A DNA stretch of 64,000 bases from Dactylorhiza incarnata (lineage: Eukaryota; Streptophyta; Magnoliopsida; Asparagales; Orchidaceae): the NCBI GenBank assembly GCA_033032865.1, contig JAWHQI010000099.1, positions 4,825,501 through 4,889,500 on the forward strand, in the 5' to 3' direction. The position numbers were made by a program, and so were the translations under genes. The notes beneath the pieces were generated by a model. The model searched no databases. It was not told the origin of the DNA and saw only the letters and a program-made list of their open reading frames with translations. Positions 45,313-55,115 of this stretch are shown here, in pieces (the first letter of the stretch is position 1; each line of letters starts with the position of its first letter).

Positions 45313-47260
45313 TCAAGATTGTTATTTTTCTTGTACTTGTTTTATTTTGCATAACCGACGGCTTTTTGTTAGCCGGTTGGTTAAAAAATGATGTAAAGAT
45401 GTTTTGATAATGAATGAAAAGTTTTTACCTGTTTGGCTGTCTATTCCTTGCGACTTACTTGTGATTGTTGCAATCTCTCTTCTCTTGAAACTGCAAGTCC
45501 CTTTAATCAGGTCGTGCGGTTTAATATCAATCCAGATGGTCAGAACTTGAGCTTTTTAGAATATCAATTAGATAGCCACTCGAATACTGTAACGGCTGTT
45601 CGGTCGTCTTATCTCTTCTATCTCGACTCAGCGAATTTGCTATAACCCGGAAAAATGTCAGTCATGATAGATCTTTTGACAAATAATTGATGTGGTTATA
45701 ACACATGACCGAGCGGATAGGAATTCGAGCTCTGAAGGATCTTAATATGAGTGTCTCGAGCCAATCAGAAGACGATCACAACTTTAAGCCGCTATAATAA
45801 ATAAATCCTGATCATGAATTGTGCGATTTAAATGTATCTTGTGTGATTAGTAGCTCCACATATTTGAGATCAAGCCGCGCGATTATTTTCTGGCTTCGCA
45901 TAATTACTCCAGAATAATGAATAAGTCATAAGAGAATAACCAACAGGTCGCGCGATTAGAATTCAATTCGAACGACCTATAATTTGGATTTCTGTAAAAC
46001 CTATCCTTGTGAGCATAAGCATCAATTGATAAGTTCGTGCGGCCTATATATAACCCGGGCGGTCAGTGACTTGATGCTTGGTAATATTCATCCTCGTAAG
46101 AATCATAATCACTTTTTTATGGAATTGATTTTAACCGAGCGAATAAAATAGATACCCATAAGGATGATAGAATCATAGACCGAATGAGAAAACTGATCGG
46201 TCATGGTTATACTTGAAAACCTGATCCTTGCCTTATGGCATTTTATGATAAGTTCATTCTAGCTTTTATGGCTAGGAAAATTCCAACCAATCTGTTAGTA
46301 TATTAAGCCGATCAGTTTAAAGATTCCAAGCCGCCTGATATATTATGATGTACCTGCTTATCCCAAGCTGGTCAGTTTAATTGGTCAAACCGCCCGGTCT
46401 ATTGTATTCCTCTTAAATCTTGTTTTCTCCTAAATGGTTCTGAAGGACCACATGAGATGAGATAACTTCCTGTAATGAAGTAAAAAATGGCTACAGGCTC
46501 AGATGACCAAGTGGGTAGGTGGGCCTAGGCGGCGAACATTCCTTTCCTCAAGTGGTCATAAGAGCTGTAGGGATAAAGAAAAGAGGAAAAAGTAAGTACA
46601 TAACCGGATGACCAAGTGGGCAGGTGGGCCTAGGCGGCGAACATTGCTTTCCTCAAGTAGTCATAAGGGTCGTAAATGACTCAACTGCTCTCTTGACTAG
46701 GGTAACAAGCTGAGTTGATCAATTGGGTAGGTGGGCCTAGGCGGCAAACATTGCTTTCCTCGAAGAGATCAAATCAGTTGTGGGTCCCCTTTAGGCACTA
46801 CTTGAGAGTACATAGGAGTGTTCGCTAGTCACAGACTAAGATGATCAGTTGGGCAGGTGGGCCTAGGCGACGAACATTGCTTTTCTCCGAAAGATCATCA
46901 AAACTGTAACCATATCCCTTTCGGGGCACGGCAGAGCTAACAGTCACCTGGACCTCCCTTGATGCAGAGGTGTGTTAGATGCCGACCGGGATCCAAAGTT
47001 CTGAAGACCATCGCACAGGAATTGGCAAGCTTCCACTGCACGTGTGCGAAATCTCCCCGCTACACGTGGTCATCATGGTATTACGCTAATGACTACAATC
47101 CGAGGGGGTGCAAGAAGAACTTGGCGATGTATCTGCGGTTCAGTGAGTTTGATAATGAGTAATGAAAACAAACAAGTCACCAGACAAGGAAAAGTGTCAG
47201 TATGATATTCCCCCATTCAACTAATCATGAAAGTTCTAATGAATGAAAGAGAGACAATTT
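45313..47260 (-). other. R6 3' untranslated region between pol and antisense gene B
   Basis: No convincing gene. It is rich in CGCGCGATT, GTCGCGCGATTAG and CGCCCGGTC-type elements at 45500..46400, including ACCGCCCGGTCT at 46389..46400. A four-copy repeat follows at 46502..46905. The open frame at 46959..47162 lacks family support. Confidence 0.7.
46502..46905 (-). repeat. R6 3'-region repeat with GGTGGGCCTAGGCGGC core (4 copies)
   Basis: Copies begin near 46502, 46607, 46714 and 46840 (spacing 105, 107, 126). Each has GATGACCAAGTGGGCAGGTG, GGCCTAGGCGGCGAACATTG and CTTTCCTC. The first 60 bases of each copy are conserved; the rest varies. Confidence 0.93.
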
Positions 47261-48560
47261 TCAAGGATAGAACTGTTTCAGGTCGTCTCCGCTCCAATTA
47301 CGCGAGATGTCTTCTCTATTACTTGTTTGAAGACGATAAGATCCACTTTTGAGTACCTCCTTGATGATAAATGGACCTGCCCAGTTCAGATTTAGCTTTC
47401 CCACAGAACCTGACCTGGATACAGCATCCACTTTTTTCAACACGAGGACTCCCACCATGAATTGCTTGACTCTGACGTGTTTATCAAAATACCGTGTCAT
47501 CCTCCTTTTCACCTCCTCTTGTCTAATTATTGCTTCATCCTGGAGTTCTTCAATAATGTCCAAACTGTACTTTATTCCTTCATCATTATCCTCTATCCAT
47601 GCTTCGCCACCCTGATGTGCAAACATTACCCTGGGACTAACCACTTCAAACTCCATTGGAACAACTTCCTCTGAACCATGAGATAGTTTGAATGGAGTTT
47701 CCCTTATGGCCGAAGATGGTGTGGTGCGTAGAGTCCAAAGAATGGACAGAAGTTGTTCAGCCCAGTTCCCTTTATGATTGAGAACTCTTTTCATCGGAAG
47801 ATATTGAATTTGTTTATTAGCATCCTACACTTGCCCATTACTCCTGGGATGACGAACAGATGAGAATCGAAGATCAATTCCAGCCTGGTCACAGAAAATG
47901 ATCATTTTTGAATTGTTGAATTACTGGCCATTATCAGTGACAATTGCTAACGGAATCCCATGTCGGCAAACGATCTCCCCTAGATGAAATTCCTGATGAT
48001 TTGTATAGTTGTTTTGGCCAATGCTTTTGCCTCAATCCACTTGCTGAAATAATTTATCATCACAATTATGAAGCGACGTTGACCGCTAGCAGCTGAAAAG
48101 GGTCCAACGAGATCCATTCACCAAATAACAAACGACCATGGTGCGGTTGTTGATCTGAGTGTTTGGGCTGGATGGAGCTGAAGCAGAGCAAATTTCTGGC
48201 ACTGGACGCATCGCTTAGCAAAATCTTCTGCGTCTTTCCTCATTGTCGGCCAAAAGTACCCCTATCTCATGATTCTCTTCTCTAGGGTCTTCGCACCGGA
48301 ATGACTTCTGCATTCCCCTGAGTGAACTTCCTTGAGTATGGTGGGAACTTCCTCTTCTGAAACACATCTTTCTAAAGGAGAGATGAATGTCTTTCTCTAA
48401 AGAATTCCTGCTATAAGATAGTAATGGGCCACTTTTTTTTGAATCTTCTTTTCTCTTTGACCGATGGATGATATTCCCCTTTGGACAAGAATAATTCAAG
48501 CGGGTCCTTCTAGGAAGGCTGCTGATCAATTTGCATTACCTCCCCTTCTTCTATTGCCAT
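47261..48560 (-). pseudogene. R6 integrase
   Basis: The C-terminal part is open at 47261..47794 (MKRVLNHKGNWAEQLLSILW, LRTTPSSAIRETPFKLSHG, VLVLKKVDAVSRSGSVGKL, NWAGPFIIKEVLKSGSYRL). Upstream, in broken frames, come an HHCC region (VHSGECRSHSGAKTLEKRIM, YFWPTMRKDAEDFAKRCVQC) near 48180..48320, MDLVGPFSAASGQRRFIIV near 48080..48130 and a second catalytic Asp context near 47930. Stops occur in the core, for example after IMR near 48265. The product would insert R6 cDNA. The stop at 47261 closes pol. Confidence 0.85.
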
Positions 48561-48599
48561 ATGAAATAGCTATGATGTTACTCCCCCTGATGGGAGTCC

Positions 48600-49130
48600 A
48601 AACTTTGACAACTCATCTGCTTCCTCATTCTGGGACCTTGGGATATGTTCGAAAATAAATAATTTGAATCTTCCAATCTCCTCTTTTATGAGCATTAAAT
48701 ACTTCTATAGTATCGGTTCCCTAGTTTCAAAGTTTCCCAGCACTTGTGAAGCCATTACTAGAGAATCTGTATTTATGTGCACATATTCTATGCCCAATTC
48801 TTTCGCAAGCCTCAATCCAGCAAAGAGTGCTTCATATTCTTCTTGATTATTCGTAACTGGAAAGAAGAACTTGATAGCTTGTTCCAGCTTAATGCCATTC
48901 GGACTGATTAAGACAACTCTTGCTCCCGCAGAGTTTCTGCCTGAAGCCCCATCCACATATATTATCCAAGATAATGGAGATCTTTCTACTTTTTCTGGAC
49001 TAATTTCTATAGTATCAACTAGGAAATCTGCCAACACATGTGCCTTGATTGTTGTTCTTGGAATGTAAGACATTTCAAATTCGCTTAACTCAACCGCCCA
49101 TTTAGTCGGCCTTTCCGAATGATCTGGCTT
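48600..49130 (-). pseudogene. R6 second (archaeal-type) RNase H
   Basis: Open at 48705..49073: AHVLADFLVDTIEISPEKVE, WIIYVDGASGRNSAGARVVL, NNQEEYEALFAGLRLAKELG and YVHINTDSLVMASQVLGNFE. The D, E and D residues of the RNase H fold are visible (DGAS, EYEAL, TDS). This additional RNase H, after the ordinary RT/RNase H, is a hallmark of Tat-group elements. A frame change near 49105 separates it from the first RNase H. Confidence 0.88.
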
Positions 49131-50153
49131 CCAATATATTTCTCAAAGGATGATCTGTGACTACTTGAATAGGATAAGCATGAAAATAGGGGCGAGGTCT
49201 GCGAGATGACGTGACTAAAGCTAAAGCTAGCTTTTCCAAGATCAAATATCTAGTTTCCACATCCTTTAGGATATGGCTAACGTAGTAGATAGGAAACTGC
49301 TTCTTCTTTTCCTCCCAAACGAGGACAGAGCTTACCGCGTCCGGACCGACCCCTAAATATAAGAACAATGTATCCCCTTCTCGAGGGATCTGGAGCAATG
49401 GAGTCGACGTCAATTATTTTTGTAATTGTTCGAAAGCATTGTCGCATTCTTCGTTCCACTCATACTTAGAACCTCCTCAAAGAATTTTAAAAAACGGAGC
49501 ACTTTTATCTCCTGACTTAGAGATAAATCGACTTAGGCCTGCCAACCTTCCTCCTAATTGTTGAACTTCCTTTGGTGTGCGAGGAGGAGTCATATCAAGG
49601 ATATCCTTCACCTTATCAGGATTTGGTGCAAGACCATCAGGGGTGAGAAGATGTCCAAGAAATTTCCCCTTATTTTCTCTAAAGACGCATTTTAACGGAT
49701 TTAACTTCAATTTGAACCTTCGTAGAGTAGCAAACGTCTCTACAAGGTCTTCCAAGTCTGTAGAAAAAGTTTTACTTTTTAACAGGAGATCATCGACAAA
49801 TACTTCGAGATTCTTCCTTTATTGTTGTTTAAATACAGTGTCCATCATTCTCTGGTAAGTTGCACCCGCATTCTTAAGACCAAAAGGCATTACTAAATAA
49901 CAATAACACCCATTATTTGTTATGAAGGATGTATGGGGGATATCGGGTTTGTGCATTTTAATTTGATGGTAACCAGAGAAAGCATCAAGAAAGCTCATAA
50001 AATAGTATCCAACCGCGGAATCAACTAATATATCAATCCGAGGCAAGGGATAATAATCTTTGGGACACGCTTTATTAAGTTTCGTGAAATCCACACACAT
50101 ACGCCATTTCCACCTGGCTTTTTTACCATTACAACGTTTGACATCCAGGTGGG
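49131..50153 (-). pseudogene. R6 reverse transcriptase and first RNase H (after R9)
   Basis: The frame from about 50100 reads MCVDFTKLNKACPKDYYPLP, MSFLDAFSGYHQIKMHKPD, MPFGLKNAGATYQRMMD and a stop near 49819. VFVDDLLLKSKTF (catalytic VDD), FLGHLLTPDGLAPNPDKVK and LAGLSRFISKSGDKS follow in the same frame, then LTSTPLLQIPREGDTLFLYL and TDHPLRNILEARSFGKAD of the first RNase H. One base is missing near 50105 and in-frame stops occur near 49817, 49474 and 49411. R9 is inserted at 50153/51660 in the codons before NVVMVKKPGG; without it the RT reads through as QYPTWMSNVV. Confidence 0.88.
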
Positions 50154-51659
50154 TGATGAGTCCTGATCATATACACATTTTTTGGACTCATCCGGGCCGT
50201 TATTTTGTCAATTCTACGCACTATAGCCTTGTTATAGTTTATATTTGATAATCCATGCTAGGTGCACATCTTGGCCCACTTTGGTGTGATTTTCGTGTTT
50301 ATTGTCTTTAGTATATTCTTGTGCTGATAAGTGCCACTTTCAGTGGCTAGATCTGTGGTTGTGCGGGAATAGGAGTCGTGCTAGTGTTCCCGGTGCAATT
50401 CTGCACAGGAACACTGCGCACGATCACCGGTTCTATTGCGCACGACCACTGGTCATGCGCCACTGATCGTGTGCACTTAACCCTTTTTTACGAGTTCTGT
50501 TTGGTGCAGTGCGCACAACCATCAACGACAGTGCGCACGACCACCGGTCGTGCGCCACTGCTCGTGCGCACTTACCATTTAATTTCTGAGTTCTGTTTGC
50601 GGTAGTGCGCACGACCATCAACTCCAGTGCGCACGACCACCGGTCGTGCGCCACTGGTCGTGCGAACATTTTATTTTATAATTTCGTATCTTGCAGGTTC
50701 CACCCAGGCAGTGCGCACGATCGCCGAATTCTAGTGCGCACGACCACTGGTCGTGCGCCAATGATCGTGCGCAGTATTTAATCCAGCGCCTATTTAAACG
50801 CCTGTTGCGATTTTAGGGCGGATCATTCATGCCGGGAGCGGGATTCCTGTTCCGTACGCCGCCGATCTCCACCGTGGGAAGCCTCCACTTCATCTCCTAC
50901 GCAAAGGGAAGCCTCCTCCATCCATTCTAAGACTTCCTCCATTGTCCGTGAGTGTTCTCCATCGTCCGTAAGCCTCCAAGCAAGCATTCTTTCATTCCGC
51001 TCGGTGAGAAGAAGAAGAAACCTAAAGTCGAAGACGACGGAGCACGTAGGGAGATCGTGACAGCTCTCTACGCCGGAAGCATTGTCCGTCCGAGTCCGGA
51101 GGTAGCCCGACAACCTACCATTCCGGTCGTGAACGGCCGCTAGTCTTCACCATCGGTTATTCCTTTCCTCTTTCCTCGTTGTACTCTTTGAACCGTGTAA
51201 AACTCGAATATTGAGATGTTATTTGTTTAAATGAATGTCTCTTTGTTATTCTTCATGGTTTGGTTGTGATTCACTCCGTTCTCATTCACTCACTCGCGCC
51301 CGCACGCAAGGTGTTTGACCCGCATTAGCAAGAGCTAACGGCGGTTGTGAAGAGGTGTTTGCGACCCTCACCCTCTCGCACTCGAGCTCACTTCATCCGC
51401 CTCACGAAGCACGGCATCGCGGCCGTTGCATCCACCTCACTTTGCGAAGCGGTGTTTTCGACCCGCATTTCTTTTGTTATTGCTAAGATTAGGAAAACCA
51501 ACCTAAAACCCCTCTTTGTGTTTGTTGAACGCTTGTGTAACAATCATCACTGCGCGATTCGTTCACCCATCCTGCATTCCTCAAGAGACCGACATCCGGG
51601 GAATTTATTCTCCACAATTATTACTTGACAGCGACTGGTGCACTTGCCGACACGCATCA
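50154..51659 (+). mobile_element. R9: probable solo LTR in R6 RT
   Basis: 1506 bp with TGATGAGTCC...CACGCATCA ends and a perfect GTGGG duplication (50149..50153, 51660..51664). It has no internal domain, primer site or polypurine tract, so it is best read as a solo LTR left by recombination. Orientation is tentatively plus, from TATTTAAA near 50790. The family is not certain; the TGATG/CATCA ends resemble Athila-type LTRs such as R1. Open frames in it are not supported as genes. Confidence 0.88.
50411..50777 (+). repeat. GCGCACGACC / GGTCGTGCGC inverted-repeat array in R9
   Basis: Four units near 50414, 50508, 50604 and 50710, spaced about 94 to 106 bp. Each has paired arms; at 50533..50555 and 50629..50651 they are perfect 10-bp arms with a 3-base loop ACC. 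Confidence 0.93.
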
Positions 51660-51664
51660 GTGGG

Positions 51665-53253
51665 GTACTGGATTTCAAAAATAAAACCCGCTTTAAGAAG
51701 TTTTGCAACTTCTTCTCTGATAGGAACCGCCAGCTTGGTTGCCACTTATCTTTTCTTTTGTTGAACTGGCTTGAATTCGGAGGAGACGTTGAGATGATGG
51801 CAGGCTATATCCGGTTCCACTCCTGGCATATCCTCTGCCGACCAGACAAAGATGTCCAGATTTTCCAAGAGATAAGTAATCAGCTGGAGCTTCTCCTCTT
51901 TAGGTAGTTCAGCATTGATAATCAACTTCTTCTCCTCCCCCTCAGCAATAGGGACTTCTTGGGTCTCCTGGGCAGGTTCCAGGTGAACCCTTTCACGGTC
52001 CTTATTCTCCTCAGCAACTTCTGGAGGCGTGGACACTTCAAGGGTAACAGTTGGAGACTCGGTGAGTGGAGAATCTATAATCATGTTGACTGTTTTGACA
52101 TAACATTCTCGAGCCACTTTTGGATTGCTCCGGATCCGATATTGCCTCCCCTCTGCAGTAAACTTGATAGCCAGGTGGAAAGTTGACACCACTGCTCAGT
52201 AAGTATTCAGGATTGACCTTCCAAATATGGCACAATAACTGCTCGGTGCGTCCACTATCACAAAGTTGATGAGCTTTGTAATACCTCCTAATGTCACCAA
52301 AATCTTCACGCATCCCTCTACCTCCTTCTTCTCTCCCGAGAAGCCGTAGAGGGGCCCTTCGGTAGAAAGCAAAGACTTTCTGGTCTTCAGGGCTTCAAAA
52401 GTTGGGCGGAAAAGAAGGTGACGGAGCTTCCTGTGTCGATCAAGATCTTATGCACTGTATAATTTTCTATGATGGCCTTCATTACGATGGCATCATCGAA
52501 AGGATTTGCATTTGGAGAGATATCATCTTGGCCAAAAGTGACGACTGATCTCTCCGGGGAGGAAGTTGAAGTGGTTGCCACTTCCTGCTTGTATACTCTG
52601 GTGACACTTGATTTTCTGGAGGATTCAGGCCCGACTCCCCCATGAATGCAGTAAACATGGCCAAGAGGGCCATCATCATTTACTTCTACACATTCTCCGG
52701 TTGGATGAATGTTGCCATAATGACCGATATCTTCAACATCCGCGCATTCCCAACTGATTTCAGCTACTTCTTTTGCCTTCGAAGTTGAGGGTTTGTCAGA
52801 CACTTCCTTCCGAACCAGACCCCAAAGCTTTCCTTCCTCCACGAGTTTATCAACTAACAAGCAAAGGGCCCGACAGTCCTCGGTCAAATGCCCTCCCTCC
52901 TTATGATATTCACAGTAGAGGTTTGGATTTCGGTTTTGAACATCAGACCTCAAAGGAGCTGGCCTCTTGAAATCAGGCCTCTTCTGTAGAATTTGAACGA
53001 CCTCGCTCATTGTTACATTCAAAGGAGTAAAAGATTCCTGTGAATCATCATATGAGGTTACTTGAGGTGGAGGCACAGTGTATTGTGGAAGATACACCAG
53101 TATTATTTGTTGGACTGGCACAGAAGGAGTGGGCGTGATGGCCAGCGGCAGCTTCTGCTCCTGAAACTGTTGATGGTTAAACGGAGGCTGCCTATGCCTA
53201 AAATTTCTTCCCCTTTGAGCTCGTGGTTCAAAATCTTGTCTTGGCTAATGGTG
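51665..53253 (-). pseudogene. R6 protease and RT N-terminal region
   Basis: Open at 52387..53121: the gag-protease linker with a zinc-knuckle-like CEYHKEGGHLTEDCRAL, then ILIDTGSSVTFFSAQLL (DTG catalytic motif of Ty3 protease). After a frame change, 51746..52192 reads FHLAIKFTAEGRQYRIRSNP, LENLDIFVWSAEDMPGV and ACHHLNVSSEFKPVQQKKR, the linker leading into RT. EVAKLLKAGFIFEIQYP (about 51665..51720) ends at R9. Stops near 52384 and 52193 and one frame change break it. It processes the polyprotein and begins RT. Confidence 0.85.
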
Positions 53254-53256
53254 GTA

Positions 53257-54345
53257 CTATTGGTGATTGGCAGAAGATTTGGATGGTTCTTTATCGGTAA
53301 GCAGTTTAGCAATATAACCAGGAATCCCCCTTTCGCCTCTATTAAACATGTTGGCTAGGCTGATCATTTCTTGGTAAGTTTTAGGCTCTCTGATTTGTGC
53401 TTTGAATTTTAATGGCCCTTCTCTCAGGCCATGAATCAATGCCACTCGATACAGTTCTGGTTCTACATTCTGTATTCCCACGATTTCCTTCTGAAATTGG
53501 TCAGCAAAATGACCCCATGTTTCGCCTTCACGCTGCTTGATCTCAAAAAGAGCCATTGGGCCGTCTTTTCTCTTCTTGGAAGTTGAGAACCTTAGTAAGA
53601 ACTCTCTCTTGAGTTCGGCAAAGCATCCGATGGACTGGGGGTGTAATCCATAAAACCACTCTCTTGCTTGCCCGTCAAAAGACGTGACAAGAAGTTTACA
53701 TTTGGTCGCATCTGTAAGAGTCTTCAGTGCAACAGCAGACTCGAAGGCTTGCAAATGTACTACCGGATCGGACTCCCAATGATATGCTGGCAAACATGGT
53801 TCTCTAAAATTATCTGGGGCTGACTCTCCCCGAATTTCATTCTTGAATGGAGAGAATTCTTCGGCATCCTCATAGAGGGGAGGAAGCGGGTAACAGACCG
53901 TTGTAGTTGCGGTTACTTGCGGGTAGGCTGCCGAATAGGCAAAATGGGTTATGGCTTGCAGCGGGAAGGCTGCCGGATAGGGGAGGCAAGCCGTATTTGA
54001 AGTCGTACCTTGGAACTCGAGAACCCGGGTAGGAAAATCTTGGGCGGCCTCTCGATAAAAGGCCTGGCGGGAGTTGAAATTATCCCGGGGAGGTTGCGGG
54101 TTGGCGGCTTGAGATATGGTATAGGGAGGCGGTGGTGGAGCTGGAGTTACAACCAGGCTGACTGCGGTTTGTTGAGCGGTTAGCTGATCATGGAGAAGGG
54201 CTAGATCTTGACTGAGGGCGTCTAAACGCTGATCGGTTTGTTTACGAGTCCGCTCGGCCTCCTGTCTGGACTATTCCTGTGCTTCCCATAGAGCGTCTTC
54301 ACTGCGATTGGAGTGATCTCCATGGATGAACTGGCAGTCTGACAT
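53257..54345 (-). pseudogene. R6 gag (nearly open, one stop)
   Basis: Starts at the ATG complementary to 54343..54345 (MSDCQFIHGDHSNRSEDAL), only 49 bases from the 5' LTR. A TAG at 54271..54273 interrupts it; the frame then stays open to the stop at 53257. A coiled-coil-like segment (ERTRKQTDQRLDALSQDLAL) precedes a Pro-rich region. The Gag domain proper is at 53257..53793 (HWESDPVVHLQAFESAV, DGQAREWFYGLHPQSIGCFA, GETWGHFADQFQKEIV, MISLANMFNRGERG). The protease frame is the same as gag, so gag and protease were probably one ORF. The primer site should lie in 54346..54394, but I cannot assign it to a tRNA. Confidence 0.87.
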
Positions 54346-54394
54346 ATTGTCAGAGTTTTCACTGACAGCTTGCGATCTGAAGGTCGCGTGTGTC

Positions 54395-55115
54395 TGTTGA
54401 GGCCGAAAATGTGCCTCCACGAACACTGCCCAAAAAGCAAGGAAAATGAGGGGTTGCAAGCTATCAGTTGCTATCCAACTTAATGATTTAAGTTGATTAG
54501 ACCGCTGGCAGCGGTCAAGGCCAGAATTTTCCTATCACGGCGAATGCCACTCTTGTGACGGGCTTTCCTTTGATTAAGGTGAAACGGTTACAGCGCGTTA
54601 CAGATGAAGCCGGCCGGACAGACAAGTCGCAAGACAGTTAGCTCGAGACCGCAGCTCAGACTAGAGAGCTCCTGGATTTGAGTGCGCATGTCTTGGGAAC
54701 GTCGCCGCCCCCTATTTATAGGCTCGGGGGTTGCCCAAACGGGCAGGGATAAAATAACTGCTTGCCCGGGTACAGGAGAATCGGGCAGGGGGTGACGGGA
54801 TACAGAAAGAAAAAAACAAACAAGTCGCGCGGTTTGGCGGCTTGAGCATCTGATTTGTACTGGCCGGAGTTGAAGTGCACTGCGATCAAGGTTATGATAC
54901 AGCCCGGGCGGTGTTTGAGCTAAGACCGCGGCTTGCCTTCTTGACTTGCGCCTTGGCAGCCTTAAATCCTGGGAGGCGGTCTGGATACTGCTAGACCGCC
55001 CAGTTTGTTCAGGCTGGACCGAGAGACCTGTTAGTTCTAGATCTGGGCGACTTGATGCAGCAAAACGCCCAGCCTGAGAGAGATATTACCCGAGAAGCGG
55101 TCTTCCAGGTAAACA
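54395..55115 (-). repeat. R6 5' LTR
   Basis: 721 bp, partner of 26712..27432, same ends, TATAAATAG complementary to 54712..54720. Bounded on the right by TTCTA. Confidence 0.97.
54712..54720 (-). promoter_or_regulatory. Putative TATA box of the R6 5' LTR
   Basis: Minus strand TATAAATAG; conserved between the two R6 LTRs and oriented towards gag. Confidence 0.65.

Larger units (their letters stand above)
26712..55115 (-). mobile_element. R6: Tat-type Ty3 retrotransposon with antisense genes, interrupted by R7, R8 and R9
   Basis: Two 721-bp LTRs (26712..27432, 54395..55115) are flanked by perfect TTCTA duplications (26707..26711, 55116..55120). On the minus strand from the right LTR come gag, protease, RT, RNase H, a second RNase H and integrase, ending at 47261. 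A 3' region of about 6 kb (insertions removed) holds two plus-strand genes and a repeat array. The second RNase H and antisense genes place it in the Tat/Retand/Ogre group. Without R7, R8 and R9 it is about 13.5 kb. Pol is broken, so it is not autonomous. Confidence 0.95.

Noticed and set aside
50154..51659. R9 as a DNA transposon or MITE because of its inverted TGATG/CATCA ends
   Set aside because: The 5-bp duplication, TG...CA ends, length of 1.5 kb and internal TATA-like box fit an LTR better; no long terminal inverted repeat is seen.
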